Shown here in pieces: positions 18,793-25,504 of a DNA stretch of 49,192 nucleotides. The notes under the pieces are model-generated. The model was given only the letters and a program-made list of their open reading frames with translations. It did no database searches and was not told where the DNA came from. The stretch is from JAZLJD01 sp045617725 (GTDB lineage: Bacteria > Bacillota > Clostridia > Lachnospirales > Lachnospiraceae). Within the stretch, counting starts at the first letter, position 1, and each line of letters starts with the position of its first letter. The position numbers and the translations under genes were made by a program. Location: contig JAZLJD010000043.1 in NCBI GenBank assembly GCA_045617725.1, positions 1-49,192 on the forward strand. The letters are read 5' to 3'.

Positions 18793-19167
18793 TTACTTAA
18801 GGGTAACCTTTGCTCCGGCTTCCTCAAGAGACTTCTTAAGAGCCTCAGCCTCTTCCTTGGATGCGCCTTCCTTAACAACCTTGGGAGCGCCATCAACGAG
18901 GTCTTTAGCTTCCTTAAGACCAAGTCCGGTAACTTCACGAACAACCTTGATAACCTTAACCTTCTCAGCGCCAACTTCGGTAAGCTCAACGTTGAACTCG
19001 GTCTGCTCCTCTACTTCAGCAGCTGCTGCAGGACCAGCTGCAACTACAACGCCTGCTGCTGCGGATACACCGAACTCTTCCTCGCAAGCTTTTACTAAAT
19101 CGTTAAGTTCAAGAACGCTGAGTTCTTTGATAGCATCAATAAATTCCTGGGTAGATAACTTTGCCAT
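18793..19167 (-). CDS. rplL: 50S ribosomal protein L7/L12
   Basis: 124 residues. The N-terminal dimerisation domain (FIDAIKELSVLELNDLVKACEEEFG) is joined by an Ala-rich hinge (about 38-52) to the C-terminal factor-binding domain, which includes KVIKVVREVTGLGLKEAKDLVD. It forms the stalk with L10 and recruits translation GTPases. It lies 70 bp after rplJ on the same transcript, with GGAGG just upstream, and is followed by an intrinsic terminator. Confidence 0.98.
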   Translation of the reverse strand: MAKLSTQEFIDAIKELSVLELNDLVKACEEEFGVSAAAGVVVAAGPAAAAEVEEQTEFNVELTEVGAEKVKVIKVVREVTGLGLKEAKDLVDGAPKVVKEGASKEEAEALKKSLEEAGAKVTLK

Positions 19168-19237
19168 TTTAAATTTCCTCCAAATTAATTTGTTATGTGC
19201 TTATGCACAAGTTTTGATTTTAAGTGTAATGTACAGC

Positions 19238-19738
19238 TTATTCAGCTGCGGGTGCTGCGTCTTTCTCAGCGATCTGCTTAATAACGCGAGCGAAGTTTGC
19301 AACGGGTGACTGCATGGAACCAAGTAATCTTCCGAGGAGAACTTCTCTGGAAGGAATGGTTGCGATGGTGTTGATTCCCTTTGCATCGTAAACGGTACCC
19401 TCTACAACACCGGCCTTGATCTCAAGTGCGGGAGCGTTCTTAACAGCTGCTGAAACCAATCTTGCAGGTGCGGTAGCATCATCCTTGGATACTACGACAG
19501 CAGTAGGTCCTTCAAGATAAGGAGCAAGTCCTTCGAACTGGGTATCTTTGATTGCTAACTTAACCAAGGTGTTCTTGTATACCTTGTAAGCCACATTAGC
19601 CTCACGCATAGATTTACGGAGAGCTGTGTCCTGTTCTACAGTGATTCCACGATAGTCAACAAGTACTACGGAAGCCGCATCCTTAATAACTTCGCTAATC
19701 TCCTGAACAACGGGCTGTTTCAATTCAACCTTTGCCAT
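19238..19738 (-). CDS. rplJ: 50S ribosomal protein L10
   Basis: 166 residues starting MAKVELKQPVVQEI. It anchors L7/L12 dimers to 23S rRNA and represses its own transcript by binding the leader. CAGGAGG precedes this ATG at proper spacing. The open frame continues upstream to 19870 only because the structured leader lacks in-frame stops, so that longer start is not used. The C-terminus ends in an acidic/Ala segment. Confidence 0.97.
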   Translation of the reverse strand: MAKVELKQPVVQEISEVIKDAASVVLVDYRGITVEQDTALRKSMREANVAYKVYKNTLVKLAIKDTQFEGLAPYLEGPTAVVVSKDDATAPARLVSAAVKNAPALEIKAGVVEGTVYDAKGINTIATIPSREVLLGRLLGSMQSPVANFARVIKQIAEKDAAPAAE

Positions 19739-19765
19739 TGTATTACCTCCTGTTAGAATGTGCCG

Positions 19766-19798
19766 AAAAGAAAAAATCCTTCCCAAAGACAGGAAGGA
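19766..19798 (-). terminator. Attenuator terminator in the rplJ leader
   Basis: Stem TCCTTCC/GGAAGGA (19798-19792 with 19783-19777), then six Ts and a further T-rich run on the minus strand. It lies between the L10-binding element and the rplJ ribosome site, as expected for an attenuator. Confidence 0.75.
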
Positions 19799-19814
19799 AT
19801 AAACTTTTAGTTCA

Positions 19815-19880
19815 AATTCCTCGGCAGGCGATATGCTTACGTCCTTGCGGACACCTGCTGTCTTCGGCATGGTCTTTTAA
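19815..19880 (-). ncRNA. L10 (rplJL) autoregulatory leader element
   Basis: The minus strand shows the known Firmicutes L10 leader pattern: a GCAGG/CCTGC stem (19858-19854 with 19828-19824), an inner GTCC-GCAA-GGAC hairpin with a GNRA loop, and a purine-rich asymmetric side consistent with a kink-turn. L10(L12)4 binding here represses the operon in known cases. A terminator hairpin follows. Confidence 0.8.
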
Positions 19881-19890
19881 GACCTTGGAT

Positions 19891-19920
19891 AGAATAGCAT
19901 ACGTGTTCGGGGAATGTCAA
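19891..19920 (-). promoter_or_regulatory. Sigma-A promoter of rplJL
   Basis: On the minus strand TTGACA (19920-19915), 18-nt spacer, TATTCT (19896-19891). The 5' UTR of about 145 nt contains the L10 leader. Confidence 0.82.
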
Positions 19921-19940
19921 CAACAAATTTATATTTTTAC

Positions 19941-19968
19941 AAAAACACCCCGATACAAGATCGGGGTG
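19941..19968 (-). terminator. Intrinsic terminator after rplA
   Basis: A 9-bp stem CACCCCGAT/ATCGGGGTG (19946-19954 with 19960-19968), 5-nt loop, five Ts on the minus strand. It ends the rplKA transcript just before the rplJ promoter. Confidence 0.9.
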
Positions 19969-19980
19969 CCTGTAGCTTAA

Positions 19981-20670
19981 TTAATATTTAGCAGTAGAGA
20001 TACGTACGCCGGGTCCCATGGTGGTGGTAACGGTAACGCTCTTAATGTACTGTCCCTTTAAGGTAGCGGGCTTAGCCTTAAGAACTGCTTCGATTAAGGT
20101 CTGGTAGTTGTCCTTTAACTGATCTGCGGTAAAGGAAGCCTTGCCGATAGGGCAATGAATGATATTGGCCTTGTCAAGACGATACTCAATTTTACCTGCT
20201 TTAATATCAGCGATAGCCTTGGTAACATCCATGGTTACGGTGCCGGCCTTAGGGTTGGGCATTAAGCCTTTGGGTCCCAAAACCTTACCGAGACGTCCTA
20301 CAACGCCCATCATATCGGGAGTTGCTACAACAACGTCGAAATCTAACCAACCTTCATTCTGAATCTTAGGAATTAAATCCTCTGCTCCAACAAAATCAGC
20401 ACCTGCTGCGGTAGCTTCATCTGCCTTAGCGCCCTTAGCAAAAACCAAAACACGTACGGTCTTGCCGGTACCGTGAGGAAGAACTACTGCGCCACGGATC
20501 TGCTGCTCTGCATGACGTCCATCGCAGCCTGTACGGATGTGAACTTCAACGGTCTCATCGAACTTCGCTGTAGCAGTCTTCTTAACAAGTTCAAGTGCAT
20601 CGGGTGCTTCATAATAAGTTGCGCGGTCTACTAACTTAGCAGCCTCGACATATTTCTTTCCATGTTTCAT
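19981..20670 (-). CDS. rplA: 50S ribosomal protein L1
   Basis: 229 residues with the L1 signature block GVVGRLGKVLGPKGLMPNPKAGTV. It forms the mobile L1 stalk at the E site and in other bacteria represses its own operon by binding an mRNA mimic of its rRNA site. TAGGAGG precedes the ATG. A hairpin described separately ends directly before this ribosome site, so L1 feedback here is plausible. Confidence 0.98.
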   Translation of the reverse strand: MKHGKKYVEAAKLVDRATYYEAPDALELVKKTATAKFDETVEVHIRTGCDGRHAEQQIRGAVVLPHGTGKTVRVLVFAKGAKADEATAAGADFVGAEDLIPKIQNEGWLDFDVVVATPDMMGVVGRLGKVLGPKGLMPNPKAGTVTMDVTKAIADIKAGKIEYRLDKANIIHCPIGKASFTADQLKDNYQTLIEAVLKAKPATLKGQYIKSVTVTTTMGPGVRISTAKY

Positions 20671-20685
20671 TTTAATATCCTCCTA

Positions 20686-20722
20686 GTGGTAGTGGCGCAT
20701 TGCCTTGTGGCAACGCTCCCAC
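20686..20722 (-). promoter_or_regulatory. Conserved hairpin before rplA (possible L1 site)
   Basis: A 37-nt minus-strand element opens with GTGGGAG, has an inner GTTGC/GCAAT stem and closes with CTACCAC, just upstream of the rplA AGGAGG. A second copy with the same ends and length lies before rplK. Likely an L1-type translational operator (inference). Confidence 0.55.
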
Positions 20723-20741
20723 ATCATTGTCTGCTGTTGTA

Positions 20742-21167
20742 TTAGTCTTCTACGACAATACCCATACTTCTTGCGGTACCTGCGATCATGCTCATTGCTG
20801 CTTCAATGCTTGCTGCATTTAAGTCAGGCATCTTGAGCTCTGCGATCTCGCGTACTTTAGCCTTAGAGATGGTAGCAACTTTATTCTTGTTCGGTGCACC
20901 GGATGCACTCTTTAAGTTGCAAGCCTTCTTAAGAAGTACTGCAGCAGGCGGAGTCTTGGTAATGAAACTGAAGGTTCTGTCTGCATAAACGGTGATGACT
21001 ACAGGAATGATTAAATCGCCCTGGTCAGCGGTACGTGCGTTGAACTGCTTTGTGAATTCAACGATGTTAACGCCGTGCTGTCCTAATGCAGGACCAACGG
21101 GCGGAGCCGGTGTAGCCTTGCCGGCAGGGATCTGTAATTTGATATAACCAGTAACTTTTTTTGCCAT
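20742..21167 (-). CDS. rplK: 50S ribosomal protein L11
   Basis: 141 residues with the Pro-rich N-terminal segment ATPAPPVGPALGQHGVNI and the C-terminal RNA-binding domain ending in MSMIAGTARSMGIVVED. It forms the GTPase-associated centre with 23S rRNA and is the thiostrepton target region. AGGAGG precedes the ATG. It lies after nusG and before rplA. Confidence 0.98.
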   Translation of the reverse strand: MAKKVTGYIKLQIPAGKATPAPPVGPALGQHGVNIVEFTKQFNARTADQGDLIIPVVITVYADRTFSFITKTPPAAVLLKKACNLKSASGAPNKNKVATISKAKVREIAELKMPDLNAASIEAAMSMIAGTARSMGIVVED

Positions 21168-21206
21168 ATGGCACCTCCTATATTGCGGTTCGAAATAAGA
21201 ACCGAT

Positions 21207-21243
21207 GTGGTAGTAAGCGCATTGCGAAAAGCAACACTCCCAC
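21207..21243 (-). promoter_or_regulatory. Conserved hairpin before rplK (possible L1 site)
   Basis: A 37-nt minus-strand element with the same GTGGGAG start, GTTGC/GCAAT inner stem, trailing GCGC and CTACCAC end as the copy before rplA. A further 6-bp hairpin (CGGTTC/GAACCG) lies between it and the rplK ribosome site. Confidence 0.55.
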
Positions 21244-21283
21244 TCATTAACAAAAGTACGCTATGCACTTTTGAATAATGTCA

Positions 21284-21883
21284 TTAAAGCTTGCGGATTT
21301 CGGCGAATTCGAGTTCAACCGGAGTTTCACGACCGAACATCTCGACACTGATGGTTACGGTCTGCTTACCTGCATCCACACGCTGAACAACGCCAACCGT
21401 GTCGTTCCAAACGCCGGATACAACAACGATAGTATCGCCCACTTCGTACATGGTCTTGGCTGTCTCGCCCATGTTCAGTGCACGCATCTCTTCCTCAGTT
21501 AAAGGAACAGGCTTGCTTCCGGGGCCTACAAATCCGGTAACACCACGGGTATTACGTACTACATACCATGCATCGTTATTGTCTGCATCCATATGAATCA
21601 GTACGTATCCGGGGAATACCTTACGCTGTGTGGTCTTGCGGGCGCCGTTCTTAATTTCAACGACTTCCTGCATGGGAACACATACCTCAAGAATCTGATC
21701 CTCAAGATGACGATTCTCGATTGCTTTCTCGATATTCACTTTTACTTTATTCTCATAGCCGGAATAGGTATGCACAACGTACCAGCCCATTCCCTTGCCA
21801 CTCTTATTGTCGCTTTCGGCAAGATACTGCTCACGCTGTGCGGCAAGTTCTTCCTCACGACTTAATTCCCTATCTTCACTCAT
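21284..21883 (-). CDS. nusG: Transcription termination/antitermination protein NusG
   Basis: 199 residues. The NGN domain starts at WYVVHTYSGYENKVK and includes RKVFPGYVLI. The C-terminal KOW domain has VGDTIVVVSGVWNDTVG. It binds the RNA polymerase clamp and links it to ribosome or Rho. I start at ATG 21883, 8 nt after CGGAG. The open frame continues eight codons upstream, toward the end of secE. An acidic N-terminal extension precedes the NGN domain, as is common in Clostridia. Confidence 0.95.
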   Translation of the reverse strand: MSEDRELSREEELAAQREQYLAESDNKSGKGMGWYVVHTYSGYENKVKVNIEKAIENRHLEDQILEVCVPMQEVVEIKNGARKTTQRKVFPGYVLIHMDADNNDAWYVVRNTRGVTGFVGPGSKPVPLTEEEMRALNMGETAKTMYEVGDTIVVVSGVWNDTVGVVQRVDAGKQTVTISVEMFGRETPVELEFAEIRKL

Positions 21884-21907
21884 GTCCAAGTCTCCGAATC
21901 TGTTCAA

Positions 21908-22117
21908 TTAAGCGCCAAGACCAAACAAGAAGTCAAGTCCAAACTCCACGAGATAATCAACGATAGCAATCACTGCGCCGATAACGATGGTAACAATGGC
22001 TACTACAACGGACTGTCTGAATAAAGATTTGGAATCGGTCCAGGTAATCTTATGAAATTCTGATTTGACACCTTTGAAAAAAGGTACTTTCTTCTGCTCT
22101 GCATTTGAATTGCCCAT
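21908..22117 (-). CDS. secE: Preprotein translocase subunit SecE
   Basis: 69 residues. A short cytoplasmic region with the conserved FFKGVKSEFHKITWTDSK amphipathic segment is followed by one transmembrane helix. It clamps SecY in the translocon. I start at ATG 22117, behind GCGGGGA. The frame is open seven codons further upstream, into the structured repeat. It lies upstream of nusG in the usual order. Confidence 0.9.
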   Translation of the reverse strand: MGNSNAEQKKVPFFKGVKSEFHKITWTDSKSLFRQSVVVAIVTIVIGAVIAIVDYLVEFGLDFLFGLGA

Positions 22118-22133
22118 AGTAATCCCCGCATTT

Positions 22134-22226
22134 CGCAATCCGGTATATTTAGCCCTTCACTGCATTGCAGCGAAGCTGCTACGGATTGCGACACAAAGTG
22201 TCGCGTGAAAATGCCTGCATTTTCAC
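22134..22226 (-). repeat. Structured palindromic element between rpmG and secE
   Basis: Nested inverted repeats: a 22-nt palindrome with 10-bp arms (22205-22226), a 7-bp hairpin GCGACAC/GTGTCGC (22188-22204), and a 9-bp pair CGCAATCCG/CGGATTGCG (22134-22142 with 22182-22190) enclosing a GCAGC/GCTGC hairpin. Together they form a branched fold of about 93 nt. A strong AGGAGG followed by GTG opens a 15-codon frame (22226-22179) inside it. It looks like an intergenic repeat unit; whether it is a regulatory leader is unknown. Confidence 0.6.
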
Positions 22227-22270
22227 ACTAATCCTCCTATCACGCAAAAACTCGAAACAATATACAATAA

Positions 22271-22420
22271 TTATTTCGTTTCTTTGTGTAAAGTATGAGT
22301 CTTGCAGAATCTGCAGTATTTCTTGGTTTCCATACGATCGGGATGTGTCTTCTTGTCCTTGGTCGTATTGTAGTTACGCTGCTTGCACTCCGTGCATGCT
22401 AAAGTAATTCTGGTACGCAT
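22271..22420 (-). CDS. rpmG: 50S ribosomal protein L33
   Basis: 49 residues starting MRTRITLACTECKQRNY. The four-Cys zinc ribbon is intact (CTEC near 9-12 and CRFC near 36-39), so this is the zinc-binding form. GGAGGTGG precedes the ATG. It heads the rpmG-secE-nusG group and has its own promoter about 100 bp upstream. Confidence 0.95.
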   Translation of the reverse strand: MRTRITLACTECKQRNYNTTKDKKTHPDRMETKKYCRFCKTHTLHKETK

Positions 22421-22517
22421 ATGTCCACCTCCAATTGCGTCTTAAAGTCTATCTGATGAAAAGTCCTGTGCTCTTACAACACAAAAAAAAGACCTAAATT
22501 CCATCTCACGCTTGACT

Positions 22518-22546
22518 AATATAACATACGGTCAAGATGCCGTCAA
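22518..22546 (-). promoter_or_regulatory. Sigma-A promoter upstream of rpmG
   Basis: On the minus strand TTGACG (22546-22541), 17-nt spacer, TATATT (22523-22518). Confidence 0.8.
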
Positions 22547-22557
22547 GAAGATTTTAC

Positions 22558-22803
22558 TTATTTTTTGGCATAAAGGACCTGGCTTGTAATGCCGCTGAGG
22601 CGTCCCAGTTTTCCGGACAATGCGCTGATGATTTCCTGCGGTGCGTCGATGGCCAGCGAGATCACGTTGACCTCCCGCTCACGATACGGGATTCCCATTC
22701 TGCCGATAGCGTACTCGCCGTACTCATGAAGCAGGCGGTTCAGGCTCTCGATGTCGCCGTCCTTTTGTACAATAATTCCGATAAGTGCCAGTCTCATTTC
22801 CAT
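22558..22803 (-). CDS. TM1266-like small protein (iron-only hydrogenase system regulator family)
   Basis: 81 residues starting MEMRLALIGIIVQ, with the pattern ALIGIIV..., then a segment with GRMGIPYRERE and a closing ISGxLGxLxGI-like helix (SALSGKLGRLSGI). This resembles the TM1266 family, ferredoxin-like ACT-type proteins often annotated as hydrogenase-system regulators. The start at 22803 is 1 nt after the stop of the ABC gene, so the two are translationally linked. The longer frame from 22842 would overlap the ABC gene. Role with the transporter is unknown. Confidence 0.7.
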   Translation of the reverse strand: MEMRLALIGIIVQKDGDIESLNRLLHEYGEYAIGRMGIPYREREVNVISLAIDAPQEIISALSGKLGRLSGITSQVLYAKK

Positions 22804-22804
22804 A

Positions 22805-24187
22805 CTAATTCTGTTTCTCCTGCAGTGTGATGGTTCGTCCACCTAATAATACCGCATCCGTCGCATCATGGGTAGCCACAATCACAAGACGGTCTGCAGC
22901 CATCTTTCGTACCAGCTCCGCCGCCTTTTTATGATTCTCCTCATCGAGTCCCGTGAAGGGCTCGTCAAGAAGCAGAAGGCGTGAAGGCGTCAGCAGGCTT
23001 CGCAAAAGAGCAACCCGGCGTCTCATACCGCCGCTCAACGCGCTGACGGGCTTTCCCGAGGCGCCGGCGCCGATAAGATTCATAACCGCCTCTTCCGCCT
23101 CCTTTTTGGATACCGGAGCCGCCAGGCAAATATTGGAGACTGCATCCAGATTCTCAATCAGGCGATTCTCCTGAAACGTTATGGAAACCGGTTGCCAGCA
23201 ATCTGCGTTCATGTCACCGTCATCTTTGGCCGTAAGGCCTGCCAATATATGCAAAAGCGTAGTCTTGCCACCGCCGGAAGCCGCCTGCAAAAGCACAATC
23301 TCGCCGATTTTGGCATCAAACGAAATCGGAGCGAGGCCCTCCGAGCCGTCGTAATTTTTACTTACATTATATATATGAAGAAACTCACTGCATTCCGCCG
23401 GCAGAGGCCGCGGTACGTTCGGCTTCACCGGAGCATTGTACTTCCGATATTCATCTTTCAAAAAGAGAACCAGCTTCTCAAAGGCATAGCTTAATGCAAG
23501 TATCACGAGCGTCCAGGCAAAAAGTCCGGCAGTGTCGAGCTGAATTTTGGAAAAATACAGCTTCTCGCCCAGTGTTCTGCGGCCGAGCCCGATGATTTCC
23601 GCCGCTACGCCGGATTTGAAACTCATTCCGACCGTAACCCTAAAGGAACTGTCGAGTTGCGCAAGAACTGCATTCTTATAAATGTATCGATATTTGGCAA
23701 GGCCGCTGAATCTGTATAGGTTCGCCATCTCCAGGAGCTCTTTGTCTGCGTTACGTAAACCATTCAAAACGGCCGCATACGTAGCCGGCAGCACCAGCAG
23801 CATTGCTATATATAAGGAAACGGTATCGGCGCCCACCCAGATTAATAGGAGCACCACAAAGGATGCCACCGGAACAGACTCCATCGCCTGCATGGGAAGT
23901 TCCAGAATCTCGCGTACAAGGCTCCACCGAAATGCTGCGGCAGCAAGCACGATTCCCACGGCTGCGCCAAAAACAAATCCGCCGAAAATCCGACTTACGG
24001 AATTCAAAATCGTGAGCCAAAAGTCCGTTTTTCCTATGTTTACATAAAGAGTTTCTATCACTTCCAGCGGGCCGCAAAGCAAAACTGCATTATGAACCAG
24101 CATGGAAATAAGCTGCCACAGCAGCAGCCAGCCCAGGATAATCAGCAGTTTCCTTATATATTTTTTGTTGTGCGTGTTTTCCTTCAT
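22805..24187 (-). CDS. Fused ABC transporter permease and ATPase, NitT/TauT type
   Basis: 460 residues. Residues 1-250 form an SsuC/TauC-like permease with about six membrane helices and the EAA-type loop ADKELLEMANLYRFSG. Residues 265-460 form an SsuB-like ATPase. In the ATPase, Walker A has Lys308 in SGGGKT with Ala replacing the first Gly, the Q-loop reads FQENRLI, the signature LSGG has Ser385, and Walker B has Asp408-Glu409. Such importers usually have separate permease and ATPase genes. The lipoprotein encoded upstream is the likely binding partner. The substrate is unknown; this class carries sulfonates, nitrate or pyrimidine precursors. Confidence 0.88.
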   Translation of the reverse strand: MKENTHNKKYIRKLLIILGWLLLWQLISMLVHNAVLLCGPLEVIETLYVNIGKTDFWLTILNSVSRIFGGFVFGAAVGIVLAAAAFRWSLVREILELPMQAMESVPVASFVVLLLIWVGADTVSLYIAMLLVLPATYAAVLNGLRNADKELLEMANLYRFSGLAKYRYIYKNAVLAQLDSSFRVTVGMSFKSGVAAEIIGLGRRTLGEKLYFSKIQLDTAGLFAWTLVILALSYAFEKLVLFLKDEYRKYNAPVKPNVPRPLPAECSEFLHIYNVSKNYDGSEGLAPISFDAKIGEIVLLQAASGGGKTTLLHILAGLTAKDDGDMNADCWQPVSITFQENRLIENLDAVSNICLAAPVSKKEAEEAVMNLIGAGASGKPVSALSGGMRRRVALLRSLLTPSRLLLLDEPFTGLDEENHKKAAELVRKMAADRLVIVATHDATDAVLLGGRTITLQEKQN

Positions 24188-24293
24188 GTTGATTCCTTTT
24201 ATGTGTTCTAAGCAGGCAGTGGGCCGGTCGACCGGTTCCCCGCAGGGGCAGCGCGAGTCCCGTTCCCGTTATGTCAACCGCCGTGTTCGGCTG

Positions 24294-25253
24294 TTAATTC
24301 AGATAATAGAAGCCTTCCTCAGGCAGTTTTCCTCCCACGGAAGTTGCATCATACTCATACAAAACGGACAGATATCCCTGCAGGGCATCCTTCATGGCAT
24401 CGCCCGTAATGCAGGTTACATTGCAGCCGTCAATGGCTGCCTCTGCAATTTCCGGCTTGCCAAGGATTCCGGCTTCAACCATATAAGCTGCGGTCTGTGC
24501 CCTGTTGCTTTCCGCTACGGCAGCTTCGGTACTCTTTACGTGCTCATTTATAAAGGCTTCCACCTTCTTAGGGTACTGCTCAAGGAATTCTTTTCGGCAC
24601 ACGGTAACGCCCGTGACCAGCTCGCCTTCTGCGTCGCACGAAGACCACTCCTTACTCAAATCGCAGATGATATGAAGTGCGGGATTTTGTTTCAGAGCAC
24701 TTGTTACGAACGGTTGCGGCAAAATTGCAACGGAGGAGGGATCCTCAAGCAGTCTTGCAACCGCTTCGCTCGGCTCCGAAAGATAAGTTAACATAACGGT
24801 ATCCGCCATGTTATTTTGAGAAAGCAGATATTGAAAAACGTAATCCGGTGTTGTGCCCTTTCCTGTTATGTAAACCTCGCGATTCTTAAGATCCGAAATG
24901 CCCTGAAGGTTTTCATCCGTACCAACCGCGTACAAAACACCCAAGGTGTTGATGTCGAGCACTTCCACAGCACCGTTCGTCTTGTTATAAAGAACGGTAG
25001 CTACATTGGCGGGAATCAAGGCAATGTCCGCATCCCCCGAAACCATCATCGGCAGGATTTCATCCGCCCCTGCTGCCATGTGGAATTCATAATCGTCGGC
25101 GTTCTCTGAATTCATCAAATAAAGAAGGCCGATGGTAGTCGGCCCTTTCAAAGAAGCCACCTTAGTAATATGTTCCGCCCCCTTGGCAGAACCGCATCCG
25201 CTCATCAAAAGCGCAACGCAAAAAACAACCAGATACTTCTTAAAACGATTCAT
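24294..25253 (-). CDS. ABC transporter substrate-binding lipoprotein (NMT1/SsuA type)
   Basis: 319 residues. The signal peptide ends in the lipobox LMSGC with Cys20, so it is anchored in the membrane as a lipoprotein. The body has two lobes of the NMT1/SsuA-like fold, with GPTTIGLLYLMNS early and KNREVYITGKGTTPDYV starting the second lobe. AGGAGG precedes the ATG. It precedes the fused permease-ATPase gene by 106 bp. The ligand cannot be read from sequence, and no TPP riboswitch is seen upstream. Confidence 0.88.
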   Translation of the reverse strand: MNRFKKYLVVFCVALLMSGCGSAKGAEHITKVASLKGPTTIGLLYLMNSENADDYEFHMAAGADEILPMMVSGDADIALIPANVATVLYNKTNGAVEVLDINTLGVLYAVGTDENLQGISDLKNREVYITGKGTTPDYVFQYLLSQNNMADTVMLTYLSEPSEAVARLLEDPSSVAILPQPFVTSALKQNPALHIICDLSKEWSSCDAEGELVTGVTVCRKEFLEQYPKKVEAFINEHVKSTEAAVAESNRAQTAAYMVEAGILGKPEIAEAAIDGCNVTCITGDAMKDALQGYLSVLYEYDATSVGGKLPEEGFYYLN

Positions 25254-25504
25254 AATGTCCTCCTTTTCCCGCAGAACGCATCTTTGGGGTCAGTTTTCGG
25301 AATAAATATAGCACATTTTTGGTTAACAGAACATTAAAATGCCCGAATTTGCTGCTTTTTTTCAAAGTATCTATTGATTTTTTGCACTGCTTGTAATAAA
25401 TTGAGGATGTAATAGTAGCTTATTATGCCCTATACAGGCCGTCTTGGCCACAGTCGAAAGGTTTTGACTGTATGTAATTTCACGGATGAAAGGAGGGGGC
25501 TCTT
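25254..25504. promoter_or_regulatory. Divergent intergenic region
   Basis: For the minus-strand lipoprotein gene, an extended -10 (TG-N-TATATT) is visible near 25310. For the plus-strand FliD-like gene, TTGATT-N17-TAAATT near 25374-25402 is a weak candidate. Two hairpins precede the plus gene: GGCC/GGCC near 25438 and ACAGTC/GACTGT near 25450-25471. No sigma-28 box or known riboswitch pattern was found. Confidence 0.4.

Noticed and set aside
19739..19870. N-terminal extension of L10
   Set aside because: The region is the L10 leader with an attenuator; the real start has AGGAGG and the usual N-terminus.
24102..24791. 229-codon plus-strand frame across the ABC cassette
   Set aside because: Antisense to the lipoprotein and permease genes and without known motifs.
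25254..25330. TPP riboswitch before the ABC lipoprotein gene
   Set aside because: No CTGAGA or other THI-element core is present on the minus strand.
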